Positions 33,080-45,680 of a stretch of DNA of 64,000 nt are shown here, in pieces. Origin of the DNA: Celoporthe dispersa (taxonomy: Eukaryota > Ascomycota > Sordariomycetes > Diaporthales > Cryphonectriaceae). The position numbers were made by a program, and so were the translations under genes. Numbering within the stretch: position 1 is the stretch's first letter; each line of letters begins with the position of its first letter. The notes under the pieces are model-generated. The model saw nothing but the letters and a program-made list of their open reading frames with translations. It ran no database searches and had not been told where the DNA came from. The stretch is taken from positions 3,272,001 through 3,336,000 of the forward strand of contig WAID01000007.1 of NCBI GenBank assembly GCA_016584495.1. Reading direction: 5' to 3'.

Positions 33080-35720
33080 ATGCAGCTTCGGTCGGGCTAC
33101 GTGCTGCCGTCCGACGGCAAGGACTGGCAGTACGTTTCCGACGAGCGTGAGACCGAGGACGAAGACTACGGTCCGCAGCCACAGCAGAAGCTCACGATGT
33201 CGACCACCACACCTCCTATCAATCACCAAACCCGTAATGCATACGAAGACATCGAGAGACCCTGGGTTCCAGCATCCTTGCCCTCATGTGTGCCTCGCCC
33301 AAGCCCTGTCCCTGACCAGCAGCCTTTCCAGAGCTCTTTTCAGCAGTCGCTTAGTCACCACCAGGAGCTCCTTCCTCCTGCTCTCGACGCCTACCACACC
33401 GGCAGCAACCAGCATACCCAGCAGGCTCCTGCACTTTACATGGACTTTCATACCCAAGACATCATGGCGAGCAACAACATCATGGGCAACGCCTTCCCGT
33501 ATGCCGTCTTGATGCGCGCTGGTCTTCCACTAGCCCAGCCACCTCCTGCCGTTGAAGGTTACCACGGCTTCGGGTCCCAGATACCTGCTCCTGTGGCTCC
33601 TGCTCATCCCAATGTAAGCGCAGACAGGCCCCTCTTCCTTTTCCCGCCCTACTAAACCGCCATCTACAACCCAAGCAGCCTCTCCTTCTTTTGTTTATAA
33701 CCTCTGTCTCCCTATACACCCTCCCATGTCCTCCATCCTGTTGTGCCTTCACTCCCATCACGGTAGCGCCCTGCTGCCACCCTTTTGTTGCTTCCTTGCT
33801 ATAGCTTGCCCAGCTCCCACGTTATTTACGGTATAATCTGTTCCATCTCTGTACCACTTCTCTCTGACTCTGTTCCTAGCTCACCATGGAGAGCATGACT
33901 CTTCCACTGCACCAGCAACCCGTTGCCAACCCCGGTGGTCCTGACAACGCCAATACCATACCTCTGAAATGCTGCCTTTGCCCCAGAAAGCCTACGTTCT
34001 CGGATGTCTCCCATCTCTTGACCCACATCTCGTCCAAGAGCCACCTTGCCGCCAGGTTCAAGCTTGAGATCTCCGACAAGGAGGACGACAAGCAAACGAT
34101 CCGCTTGTTCCAAGAGTGGGCTGACCAATACGGCATCACGCAGCTGTTGAAGAACCGCCAGGATGCCAAGGAGCAGAAGAGGCAGGCCCAGCTCAAGAGA
34201 CAGCGGGCTAATGGCACCGAGGCAAGTTCCATGCTCAGAACAGTCCCTCCCCCCCTACCCCCTTTCTCTCGATCCCAATAGGAACCCTCCACCCTTCTTC
34301 CGCAAACATAAGGGAGGAAAGAGAGTATGGTGAGATATGCTGACTGGAGTAGCCACAGAAGAAGGCCCGGCGCATTCCTGCCGCTCCCGAACCTGTCAAG
34401 ATGGAGGGGGTTGACAGCCTGCCGATCGAATTCACCCAGAACCCCCTGAACCAGCTTGCCTGGCCTTCCCTCCACACTCCTCATAATAACACGTTCGGCG
34501 ATGCCTGCCACACTCCAACAATCAAGCCAGCTCAGAGCATCTACCCTCTGCCTGACTCCCCACAGGCTATCGCTTTCCTCAACGATGAACTCCTTGGGGA
34601 TGGTGAGGGTGAAGGTTCTGCCACGCCAAAGCTGAAGGGTGCAGTCTGGCCAGGCATGCGCATCTTCGATGCTGCCACGCCCGAGATGAGGCGGATGCGT
34701 AACCAGAAGAAGCACCATTCTGTGTTGGACAACATGGTGATGACTTCAGAGTCTGTTGAGCAGACCGAGTACGTCTGGAACGAGGATCTGGAAGGAATCG
34801 AGCGCACTCGCAACGTGTACGATAGTCCATCTATCGACGGCAGCCCCGTAAGTGTCCCTTCATGGGTGCAACCCAAATATATGTAGCAGATCAAAGTTCT
34901 GACTCTGGTGTCCTCAAAGTCTGGAGATGAAGAGGAGGCTCCTCCCCCCAAGAAGCGCCGTAGCCGGGGCGCTGCGTCGGCGACATCTACCTCTCAACGT
35001 CAGGCTCGATCCACAGGCCGAGGCTCAAAGGCTGATAAGAAGGGTGCTGGAAAGAAGACTACCAAGATCGAAGAGGATAGCAACTCTGACGACGAGACCA
35101 GCAGCTCTCGTGACAGCCGTGGTCTTGGAACGTTCGATGATGGTGTAGATGATACCGCCTTGGGATGTGGCGACATCTTTGCAGGACCCCGCCGGGACGT
35201 GCAGGGTGAGCACCCTATTCATCGATCACCTCAGGGTCATTTGCCAATACTGACACGAAGTGTATCTGCAGAGCTCGGTGAAGATTCTTTCGGTGGCCAG
35301 CAGGTGACCATCCCTTACCGAAATGCCATGCAGGGTCTTCCTCCAAACCGTCCTATGTCGTCTTTGTTTGGTCGCCAGAGCACGCAACCCTCGTTCGAAT
35401 TCTTCGACAAGGAGAATGACCGCAATGCCTTTTCCATGCAGCAGACCTCGACTCTGCCCACCTTCCTAAGCCAGCAGCGTCAGAATATGCAATCTGGAGA
35501 GCTCAACCCGCTCTGTGTACAGCGCCAGGGAAACTTCCCCTTCTTGTACAGCGGCTTTGACGTCTCTCGGCCACCCAGCGCATCATTCCAGGCCATCAAC
35601 GGCTTGGATTTCGGCGGTCTGAACCCAGGCATGAACAGTGGCTTGAGCAATGGCCTCAACAACGATCCCACATACCAGCAGGGTCACACCTCGGCCCAGA
35701 ACGACGATTTTGGCGTCTGA
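33080..35720 (+). CDS. Uncharacterised nuclear-type protein with a Cys2His2-like zinc finger
   Basis: Five exons: 33080-33613, 33880-34221, 34353-34847, 34920-35205 and 35272-35720, total 2106 nt (701 residues). Intron 2 starts with GC (GAG|GCAAGT...GTAG), a GC-AG intron; the others are GT-AG. The start MQLRSGYVLPSDGKDWQYVS begins a Gln/Pro-rich region. Exon 2 has a zinc-finger-like module, LKCCLCPRKPTFSDVSHLLT then HISSKSHL (C-x2-C...H-x3/6-H spacing), followed by a helical basic stretch (KNRQDAKEQKRQAQLKRQRA). Exon 4 contains the basic PPPKKRRSRGAAS (NLS-like) and an acidic SDDETSSS segment; the C-terminus is Gln/Asn/Phe-rich. Probably a chromatin or transcription-associated protein; no named family was recognised. 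Confidence 0.8.
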
Positions 35721-36737
35721 TCAGGAATCCTTGATACCGTCCATCGAGGACGACACGTCCCTCAGCAATCATCGAAAATTCCCTTATGAGATCTGTGGTG
35801 CGGTCCAGGAGTCAACAATCTGAAACGAGCTCAGAAGTTGGGGTTCAGAGTGATCTTGCCTCAGCTGACGGTCGATTATGGATTGGTTCTCAGGATCACC
35901 CTTGAATTTTTTATCTTCGTTCAGTCATCTTGGCGCCGGTTCTTTCGAGAATCAAGTTTTACGCTTAGGGGCGCCAGATGCCGCAACATGCGTTATCATC
36001 TCGTGACGGCTCTATTGGAGCATTCGGACTGATGCTTCGGCCAAGAGCAACATTTCTTTGCATTCTCGGTTTACCTAGAGGCCGCCATTAGATCAGTTAC
36101 CATCCTATGGGATAGAACGGCATATCTCTTTTTTTTGGACTTGGCTTTTTCTTTAAGCGCAGATGGAATGGATGGTGGGGTTACATAGCTATCAGATACC
36201 CACGCAAAATGGTGACGATTTCTTATTGCTCCAACGGCCAGAACCTAATAAAATTGGTGATTCGGCCGAGTCTCGTCTGCTGCCTCAAGAGTGTGAAATG
36301 TTCACCCTTGTTCCCATCTTGCTTGTTGTCGCCCTCTCTGCTTGATGCTTTCGTACAGCAATATGATTAAGGAAGGTGGGGGCTGTTGGAGAGCGAGATT
36401 GGATTTCGAGGAAGAGTAAGAGAGGGGCATGGAGATACATAAGTTATCCACCGCGAGCAGCAATAATAGCTTGCCTCGCAACTGGACAGCGTGTCAGGCG
36501 TAAGTAGTACATAGCCGCTGTGGGACAAGCACACAAGCGAGACGACCGTAATAGGTAGTACATATAAAAAGAATAGTAGCATTAGAAGTTGGTCCATGTA
36601 GCAAGCCATTGAGGGACTATCCATCTCGACCCTTCCATTCCCTCTGTTGAGCACATATCCTACTGGTTGGCGTTATTGCCTAGAACGCCACGATATGCGT
36701 AACGACGATACCAGGGCCCGGTGAGCAGGCCGGCACC
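35721..36737. other. Convergent 3' spacer (zinc-finger-like gene / MSH3)
   Basis: About 1 kb between convergent stops, including a T-run at ~36129-36136. No gene was recognised. Confidence 0.4.
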
Positions 36738-39700
36738 TCACAACTGCTCAGCCCCCGAAATCAGCTCCTCGACCTTGTCCTCGGTTGCCTGTCCAGACAG
36801 CACATCCCCCAGCAGCGCCGCGGCACTCCGCAGCCGGCGCGCCCTCATGTCATCCTCCAGCTCGCGCGACTTCTTCGCCGCCACGTCGAGGACCCTGCGC
36901 GGGATGCGCGCGAGCCGGGCCACGTTGAGTCCATAGGACCGGTGCGCGACGCCCTCGGCGACCTCGTACAGGAATGTGATCTCCTCGTCGCCGGCGCCCT
37001 GCTCCTCGTCGCTGTCGGAGCGGTTGCCGCCGCCATCAGTGGCGGCGGCGGTGGCAGAAGGTTTGGTGGCCTTGAAGCGCATGTGGACGTTTTTGACCAG
37101 CCCGCCGCTGAGGCCTGAGGCGATCTTGGCGAGGTTCTGGTAGTGTGTGATGAACAGCGTCAGACACTTTGTCTCGCGAACGACGTGCTCGAGCACCGCG
37201 TGGGCGATGGCGGCGCCATCGTGTGTCGATGTACCACGGCCGAGCTCGTCGAGCACGACAAGGGACCGGGGCGTCGCGGAGCGCAGGATGGAGGCCGTCT
37301 CGGAGACCTCCACCATGAAGGTGCTCTCGCCCGCGAAGAGGTTGTCGCGGGCGCCCATTCGGGTGTGGATTGCGTCCGCGAGGGTGAGGGACATGCTGTC
37401 GGCCGGGACAAAGGAGCCAACTTGTGCGAGCAGAACGAGGAGAGCAACGGCGCGCACGAAGGACGATTTTCCACCCATGTTTGGGCCGGTGATGAGGTGT
37501 GCTAGCGGCGAGGGGGAAGAGAGAGTAGTCGTGAAGGGGATGTATCCGTTGGGAAGGGTATGTTCGGCGATGGGATGGCGGCCAGCAGATATCGAGATGG
37601 TTGGGGGATCTGAAGAGGGAAGAAATGTCGGTTTTGAATAGCCTGGGAGGGCAGCAACCTTGGACAAGGAAACGAGACAGTCAAGAGTAGCGAGGGCGGA
37701 CACGGCATCACGGAGCGGCTGGTACGCTGCCGCTATGGAGGTCAGAAGTGAGCGGAAGGCCTCATCGCAGGCAGCGGCGAGAGACTCCTTGTGCTGGTCC
37801 CGCTCGCTTATGAGACTGACAACTGCAGGGGTGTGGAAGCGGGATAGCTTCTTGGTACCGCTGATCTTGATCCATGAGGCTGGGACTTTCTTCAAGTCGG
37901 CATTGGGAACTTCGATCAGGTACTCGATGCCTGCGACGGTGACGTACGGGACAGAGCCCTTCTTGCCAAGTTTCTTCGCTGCCTCCTGGCGGTGGGCGTC
38001 GAGCTCTTGCTCGACGGCCGCGATGCCAAGCTTGTGGTTGGAGATGTCATCAGTCTCCTCCGTCTCGCGGAAGAACTCGTACTTGTTGTCTTGTCGGGCG
38101 GCCTCCGGGTTGATCCTCTCGAGGAAGGTGACTACGATCTCGCCAATCTGCGGGACCGAGCAGATCGCATCATTCAGAAGACTAGACTGAAAGCCCGTGT
38201 CTGCTGCGGTCTTGACCTTGGCATACTCCATGGAGATCTTCTGCATGGACTGCAGGACGGCGAGTAGCTCTGGTCTGGAGCACTTGCCGTAGTAGATGCG
38301 GATGAGGCTCCTCTCCAGATCTGTCTTGATGTGCGTCAGGAGGCCCTCCAATTTGTCGACCCTCCAGGTTGACCGGTTCTCGAATAGCTCTTCGACTGCC
38401 GTTACGCGCTGCTCCAGAGCCTCCTTGTCCAGAAGCGGACGACCGATCCATTTTCGCAAGAGCCTTTGGCCGAAACGGGTGTGCGTCTTGTCGATAGCCC
38501 ACAGAAGGCTGCCCTTTTCCACATGGTCTGTCTGGTTCCTGTAGACCTCCAAACTCTCCAGTGTAGTGCCATTGACCAACATGTGTGACCTTGTCGAGAA
38601 TGAGGTGAAATATTTCGTCAGGTCGAAGATGTGCTCCAGGCCGTACTCGGCCAAGTGGGTGATCATCGCAGACAGACATATGGTCACTGGCTCGGGTAAC
38701 TTCAAGACTTTGTCTAGCAGAGCAGACGCTCGCGCATCGGAGTTATCCTTCAACTTGCCTGCGTAGAACTGTGTGACGTGGGAGTATGCTTCGGCGGCCA
38801 TCGTCTTGCCCTTGGGTACTCTTTTTCCATCCGTGTTCGATCTCCGAACACGTTGCTGCTTGTGCCTGACAAGTGTTGAAGCAGCTTGTCAGTGGCCTTT
38901 GACAGGTCTCCGACGATGAGAAACTCGCAAGGCGATATATGCAGAAGCCTGGTCTCGATCTCTCGGCGCATGAAGCCATCCTCGAAGTTGTCGAAGATGA
39001 TGTCTCCCGTGGCGGGTTGCACGGCAAGGATACCCACATCGACCTTTTCGTCGGTGCCCCAGCCTTTGGCCTTAGATTCGGTGATGCAGAGCAGGTAGCC
39101 GCCCGGGGGAGCACCTGTGCCTTCCCGATCCAGCTCTCCTATCTCGTCGATGTACGTTCCTTTGGTATAGACATTGGTGAGCTTCCGGACGAAGGGGGCA
39201 TTCCGGTTGTCGCCGGCCTTCTTGAGAGCTGCCGTCTCGATCTGCCGCACGACTCCGACCTTGTGGCCAGCTGCCACCAACCGCTTAGCATGGACAGAAA
39301 GTCGGTGTACAGGGATGCTTGCAGAGGCGAATCGATCTAGATGGGCCTCCGAAGGATCTGTGCTCACAGGGTCAGCGTTGACATGCGACCAAAGGGGTGC
39401 GGGTGACTACCTACGTTCGTCGTATCGGAACTTGCCAGGTATGCAGACGATACTCAGCTCCTTTGCTGCGACGCGTGCATCTTCACCAAAGAACCTGAAC
39501 TTGTAGCCAACTTCGACAATGAGGACGGTGTCCATATGCTTCCTCTTGATATCCAGGAACTGGACCTCCATGGGCGTCAGTTTGCCGCTCTTGGCACCTT
39601 TCTTCTTCGTGGTCTTGGGCCGAGAGGCCTCTTCCTCCTCTACATCGTCCGCATCGCCGTCTTCGTCCACGGCGGCGTTCTCATCATCGATCTGAAAGTT

Positions 39701-40192
39701 GCGACGCTTGATCATGGCCATGCTGTCCGGGTGTCCCAGCTTCTTGACGAACTTCCGGTGCAGCTCCGCCTTGTGCCGAGCCTCCGCCTCGTCTTCCACA
39801 TTTTCCTCGGCTGTGCCCGCTGTCTCGGTCGCCTGGGAATCATCATATGCATACCGTTCTGTCCGAGAGCCTGTCGGCACCTTGAGGGTAGCCTCCGCCG
39901 ACCCGCCTGGCGAGTTGTCGAGGATAGTGGTCCTCTCTGGGACATGATCCTCCTTGAGCTTTGCCCGCTTCAGTGAGGGAGCCGGTCCATCATTTCCATG
40001 GTCTGTGTCCTCCTCGAGAGGCCGTTTGCGAGGTGGGCTGCTGCCATCCGTCTTGTTGCCTCCCACATCGCCAGCTGTCTCCGTCGGGCGCTTCTTGGTG
40101 AGGGGCTCTGACAGGCCATTGGCGGTCTTGGGAGTAAAGAAGCTGGTCAGGGAAGCCTGGCGCTTTTCGGGGTGCTTGGACGGGCCAGCCAT
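36738..40192 (-). CDS. MSH3: DNA mismatch repair protein MSH3 (frame broken at an A5 run)
   Basis: MutS-beta subunit that, with MSH2, recognises insertion/deletion loops. Exon 1 is 39415-40192, the intron is 39358-39414, and exon 2 is 36738-39357; about 1131 residues across the break. The start MAGPSKHPEKRQ was chosen over an upstream ATG at 40225. A PIP box (QASLTSFF) near the N-terminus should bind PCNA. The mismatch-binding domain starts at LTPMEVQFLDIKRKH. The ATPase domain has Walker A TGPNMGGKSSF and Walker B VVLDELGRGTSTHDG. The frame breaks in the A5 run near 38821-38825: upstream ends GDRTRMEK, and the conserved continuation VPKGKTMAAEAYSHV is in another frame. One added or two removed As restore it; the latter gives RMERVPKGKT, the usual family pattern. 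Confidence 0.93.
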
Positions 40193-40283
40193 GGTGTTGG
40201 AGTGTGTGCGCGTGGTGTGGGCCACTCATGGACAATATGGTCGGCGCTGGCGTATTTGGTGACGCTTGGGTCGAGATCGATTT

Positions 40284-40311
40284 ACGCGTGTCCAGCTGGA
40301 AGTCGACGCGT
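40284..40311. promoter_or_regulatory. Two perfect MCB motifs (ACGCGT) upstream of MSH3
   Basis: ACGCGT at 40284-40289 and 40306-40311, 92 and 114 bp upstream of the MSH3 ATG; the second is followed by CGCGGGAA, an E2F/MBF-like core. Paired, closely spaced sites are the usual layout of MBF-controlled promoters in yeasts. Confidence 0.6.
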
Positions 40312-41974
40312 CGCGGGAAGATGGGGGTGCTTATCGATAAGACCGTCATTCCCACTTAAAACCCACCGCTCGAACTTTATTTCGACTTCATCCCCCAGGC
40401 GTGCTCCACACTCCTTTGCCGCACGCTCTCTTCGTTTACCACATCCTCTCCGCTTCAACATCAACCTGGACTCGCTCATCTGTGGAACGGCTCATCAACT
40501 GCAGCCAATATCCTCTCAAGATGAGCCACCTTGGCTAGTCGAAGAAACTCTGGTGACCATGCAATCAGACTTACCACAAAACCATCGTGCTTCAAACGTC
40601 GCACCAGCCGAGACGGTCAGACGCTGCTTGCGAGCTGCTCCTGGACCTCACCGCTTGAGACCACAACCAGCTATTTCGTGACCAAGAGACTGGCATGCAG
40701 AAAACCTCCGAGGTAGCAAGCGTATTAGCCCGCACTGGTGCCAGTCAAGGTGGTGGTGGCAGGGTTGGTGATGTGGAACTGACCTGATGACTCTGGATCC
40801 GATGACATCTTAACAGATGCTCTGAGGCGCCCTCGGTCTGTCCTCGACACCGCGCCTAAGTTTCGCCTTGGGCCATACACAAGCATCGCTGGACGAGGCG
40901 CTGTCACGAGGCTGTATTCGAGACCAACACACCCCCACACTTGTGCTACTTTGGGGTCTCTTTCCCGGCAAGCTCGCCGAGGCCAAGAAGGGCAAACCAG
41001 GCTGGCATTAGGCTAAATGGGTCGGATGAATGCATTCAGCTGGAAGCCTCCCGTCCGACACGGCGTGCGTCTATTACGCCACAGAGTCATGCCCAAGCCG
41101 GCAATATCGCCCCTGCTCCAGATTGAAAGGCACAGCCGAACCGTTTCCTGGACCCAATGATGAGCCCTTGCTACCTCACTTTGAGTGGCTGCCAGCCAGC
41201 TGCCTTCAGGGTGGGTGGCATCGTCGATCAAAGTGGTGTCCTAATTCTCAAGCAAGAAACGGTTGCATTCGTTTCGTGGGCTGCGGCCAGCTTCACTATT
41301 GGCTTGCTGGTAATCAATTTCCCTGAGCTCAATTCTAGTATCGGTCATGCAAATTACGAGACATATTTCGACGAGACATATTTCGCCGTGACCGACATGA
41401 GGCCGACATCTCAACCAGTCTGCAACGACACCACCATTTCGCTAGGTCAAGGGCACGCAGCACCTTCTGCGACCCACACTTGTGCTTCATACCATCCTGA
41501 GATCTCCCCACAGATTGGCAGCGCTGATCTGGGGATGCGGCTCGACCTGTCAAGGTCTGGCAGGTAGACGACGTACAAGACGCCCATCAACTTTCAATTT
41601 ACCCCTTAGACACTACTGTATTGAGCCGAGGTAGCCTCCTCCAGACCAGTCGTCTCATCATCTGAATAGGGACAATCCCCACGCCGATCTGTTGTCAGTA
41701 AGGTTGAAGCGTTCCCTATTTTCCCGGCATCGGACATGGACCATCCTGATAGGGCCCTATTTGCTCAGCTGTGGCGTACCCACAGCAGCCTGCCCTCACG
41801 CGGCTGCGATATTGCATTTAGCCTGCTGCCGCGCCGTCGATCCTTGTTCCCTCTCCCTTTGAGGAAAAACGGCCAGCTTGGCCAGAGGGCTGATCCTACT
41901 CTATCCTGGGCGAGTCTCCCGGCCCGCATGCCCGCACACACGTAGTGTTGCAACCTCTGCCCCTATGCTGTTGT

Positions 41975-41981
41975 TATATAT
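41975..41981 (+). promoter_or_regulatory. TATA box candidate for the sugar porter gene
   Basis: TATATAT, 171-177 bp upstream of the transporter ATG at 42152, within otherwise GC-balanced sequence. Position suits a regulated fungal promoter; not proven. Confidence 0.35.
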
Positions 41982-42151
41982 GCTGAATGGTTCACCCGTC
42001 CTCTCACAGCATGATCCGTATCGTTCGGCCAGCCTCCTCCACTCCCTCCCGAGATAGAGCCTGACATCGTCTTTCAGGCGTAAGGCTCGCTTCATTTTCA
42101 GGGCTACACATCACTCCGCTTCGCCCCAATTACCCTCTTGTGTCCTCCAGC

Positions 42152-43879
42152 ATGAGTCCCTTCAAGAGGTCGGCACCCAAGAAGGAGGTCGTTGTCGCTG
42201 CGCAGGAGGAGGCGCCTCAGTTCGAGAGGGTGAGCTGGACCAAGGAGCCTGGCCTGAGAAAGCTGTACTGGCATGCGTTTGTCCTCTGTATCGCCTCGGC
42301 CACGACTGGCTACGATGGCATGTTCTTCAACAGTGTGCAGAATTTTGACACCTGGAAAAGTGTAAGTAGTGGACAGATTCCTCTCCGCTCTGATAATGCG
42401 AGAGACCTGTTCTCGACTGTGCTGACACTTTTGGTATTAGAAATTCGGCGACCCCCAAGGGTCCATGTTAGGTCTTCTCGGTGCTCTCTACCAGATCGGC
42501 AGCGTCGCATCCATCCCTATCGTCCCCTTCTTCACGGATCGCTTTGGACGAAAGATGCCCATCGTAATCGGATGTACCCTTATGATCGGTGGTGCCATCA
42601 TGCAAGGCGCGGGAAGCCGCCTCAGCGTCTTCATGGGCGGCCGATTCCTGCTCGGCTTCGGAAACTCCTTCGCCCAGCTGTCGTCGCCCATGCTGCTCAC
42701 CGAGATCTGCCACCCCCAGCACAGAGCTCGTCTGACCACCGTCTACAACTGCCTGTGGAACGTTGGCGCTCTGTTCGTCTCGTGGCTCGCCTTCGGCACA
42801 GACTACCTCTTTAGCGACTGGTCATGGAGGATTCCTGCCCTGCTCCAGGCGTTCCCCTCCGTCATCCAGCTCACTTTTATCTGGTTCGTTCCCGAGTCGC
42901 CCCGCTACCTGATCGCGAACGACAGAGCAGACGAGGCCCTCCAGATCCTCGGAAAATACCATGCCAACGGCAACACGCAGCACCCGACGGTCCAGTTCGA
43001 GTACCGCGAGATCAAGGAGACCATCACCATGGAGCTCGAGGCCAAGAAGCAGAGCAGCTATCTCGACTTCCTCAGGACAAAGGGAAACCGGTTCCGGCTG
43101 GCCGTCCTGATATCTCTCGGCGTGTTCTCGCAGTGGTCAGGCAACGCCATCATCTCCAACTATTCCAGCATCCTCTACAGCACCGCGGGTGTCGAGGGCT
43201 CCACTCAGAAACTCGCCCTATCCGCCGGCCAGACCACACTCGCCCTCATCGTCTCCATCACCATGGCCATGTTTGTCGACAAGGTCGGCCGTCGTCCCAC
43301 GTTCCTCATCTCTACTACCGGTATGGTCATCACGCTCGCAGTCTGGACCCTGACCTCGGGCCTGGCCGAGGACCACGGCGCCACCAAGGCCAACAACGCC
43401 ATGATCGTGTTTATCTGGATCTTTGGCATCTTCTACTCCATCGCCTGGTCCGGTCTGCTCGTGGGCTATGCCATCGAGGTCCTGCCATACACGCTCCGTG
43501 CCAAGGGTCTCATGATCATGAACCTCTGCGTGCAGGTCGCCCTGACGCTGAACACCTATGCCAACCCTGTCGCCTTTGAATTTTTCGCCCCGCACACCTG
43601 GAAGTTTTACCTGATCTACACTGTAAGTAGAGGATGACAACAACAGTCTCACAATTTCTGTTTCGTCCAACCTGGCTGACCTGATAATCACAGTGCTGGG
43701 TCGGATGCGAGCTCGTCTTCGTCTACTTCATGTACGTCGAGACAAAGGGTCCCACCCTCGAGGAGCTGGCCAAGATCATCGACGGGGACGATGCCCAGGT
43801 AGCGCACTTGGACCTGAACCAGGTCGAGAAGGAGGCAGAGATCACCTCTCACGAGGAGTACCTCACCGGGAAGTCCTAG
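42152..43879 (+). CDS. MFS sugar porter (hexose/disaccharide transporter family)
   Basis: Plasma-membrane proton-coupled sugar transporter of the SP family, 525 residues. Exons: 42152-42361, 42441-43622 and 43694-43879, with GTAAGT donors at both introns. Family signatures are DRFGRK (loop 2-3), GRFLLGFGNSF, PESPRYLIANDR at the end of the N-terminal six-helix half, DKVGRRPT (loop 8-9) and ETKGPTLEEL after the last helix. Twelve hydrophobic segments are plausible. The N-terminal ~30 residues are basic then acidic and cytosolic. Closest by feel to fungal lactose permease/hexose transporter-like SP proteins; the substrate cannot be read from sequence. Confidence 0.92.
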
Positions 43880-45680
43880 GCCGTCTTATCAAAAGAGGCT
43901 GGGAATAAAATCAATGGGAGGAGGCATGTTCTTGACACGCCATTAGTCTTCATATGAGACTGCGTCTCAGCGCCCATACATTGATTCGATATCATATTCA
44001 AAAATAGAATGTATTGTTCAAATAATGCACAGTATACTGGTCTTTCAGTGAATAAACTTGAAATGATCCTCTCTAAACAAAAATCAAAAAGAAAGATGAA
44101 CAAAACAGCAAAAAGAAAACCAAGTGCCCGTCAAGTTTGCACCTGGTCCTATACGCCCTGCGACACGCCATCCTTGATAGCGTGCCAACCATTTCAGCTT
44201 GCAGCGCGTCCCTTACGCGACGACCCTTTTTTTCGCCCAGGCCAGTATCAGACTTGGGAAGTCGCAGGATATTTGCTTTAACCACTGTTTGAGCAAGTTC
44301 GAACCCGGGGCCCTGGCACATCTTGGCACATTGTCCGGGGACTGTGAAGTGCGGTGGCAGGAAATGCTAGTGGTATTTGTAGGAGAGAATGGACAGTTGA
44401 GCCAACTGACCACCCAACTCCTGCTGAGGTTGAGATAAGCACATCTGGCCTGACCTATATAGACAAGTCGATTTGAGTTGGGATCCCAATGACAGATGAA
44501 TCTGCAGGCTGCAACTGTCCCTGCTAACTCACTTCCTGCTAGAACGACCTATCCTATGAAACTGCTTGTTTCATGGGCTTCTGCCATATGTGAACTCCAA
44601 AGCGAGTTTTCGTTCCATCTTCCCTATTACCTACCGTCAAGAACTCTAGCTCGTAAGAGGTACTACTAGTACAGCAGCATGACTGGCTGGAAGCATTATT
44701 CAAAAGTGGTTAGGAACATTTGCTGGTATAAGGGTGAAGGAAGTCTAACATTGTACCAGCCACAAACTGTTCCACAGTGAAAACAACGCAGTTTGCGAAG
44801 CCAACTCCAAACTTCTTTGATCCTTGCTCGACCTTGAGTGGGATGAGCATGGGCATGAAAAGTACCAGTATGAGGAAGACCGCTATAAGGAGCTGTGCCA
44901 GTTCTTGAACGAGTTTGAGAGAAGAGATGTGGACATCTGGATCCTTGGAATCTTTGTTATGAGGGCCCTACATCTCGAAAACGCATGAGCACAACTTCAA
45001 ATATGTAAGCGTTATCACACACATACTGCATAAGTCTGCCTTTTGGTCCACATAATCCCATCCTCTATTGGACCCTCAAGAGCACAGCCTGCGTAGGTTG
45101 AAGCACTAGCGCCCAAGGCCAGAAAATCACATTGTGAAGGCAAGTACTCGGTCTCAACTTGATCAAGGTACGCGGTGTTTTCTATCCTAATTCCCAAGAC
45201 TCTGAACGTCGCGATCTTTACGGGATGAGTGACACTAGAAGAGACGTCTCTATGGAGGATGAGACAATGGGTACGTTTTATGGTTTTCAAATGTCAAGAT
45301 TATTTGCCAATAGTGTAGGCTATAGATTTACTCAGAAAACCTATAACAGCGCTTGGTATATTGTGGACCTGGTTTCTTTTCGATTCCAATACACTAGTTA
45401 TGCAGTAATTATGTTTTCCTCCTGGAGAATTATATTAGCACTACTCTTGTCAGCATAGACTCTTGAAGTACTCAGGTACTTTTGGATTACTACAATGCTT
45501 ATGGCATCTCGTTGGCATAAATTTTGGAAGTGTTTAAGAGTCTTTATATTACTACAGTACTTATTACAGTAGTGATAATACGATGACCAAATAGATAGAA
45601 GAAGGATCAGTAAAATAGAAGCAGCTAGGAGCTATTTCCTCTGGGTATCACAAACTCTAAATAATGAAAAATAGCAAATC
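43880..45680. other. Convergent spacer, AT-rich towards the right
   Basis: About 1.8 kb. AT-rich from ~44930, with repeated TACTACAGTACTT-like words around 45470-45570. No gene was recognised; a mutated repeat relic is possible. Confidence 0.4.

Larger units (their letters stand above)
40193..42151. other. Divergent promoter region (MSH3 / sugar porter)
   Basis: About 2 kb. It holds the MSH3 promoter at the left and the transporter promoter at the right. Several short ORFs (e.g. 41157-41567) are not recognisable, and no RNA gene was seen. Confidence 0.45.

Noticed and set aside
38800..38900. Intron at the MSH3 frame break
   Set aside because: The nearest GT...AG pairs give ~30 bp, and removing them deletes part of the conserved NVFGDRTR segment.
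44285..44315. GTTCGAACCC resembling a tRNA T-loop
   Set aside because: Flanks do not form the 5-bp T-stem and no A-box, anticodon arm or acceptor pairing is present at the right distances on either strand.
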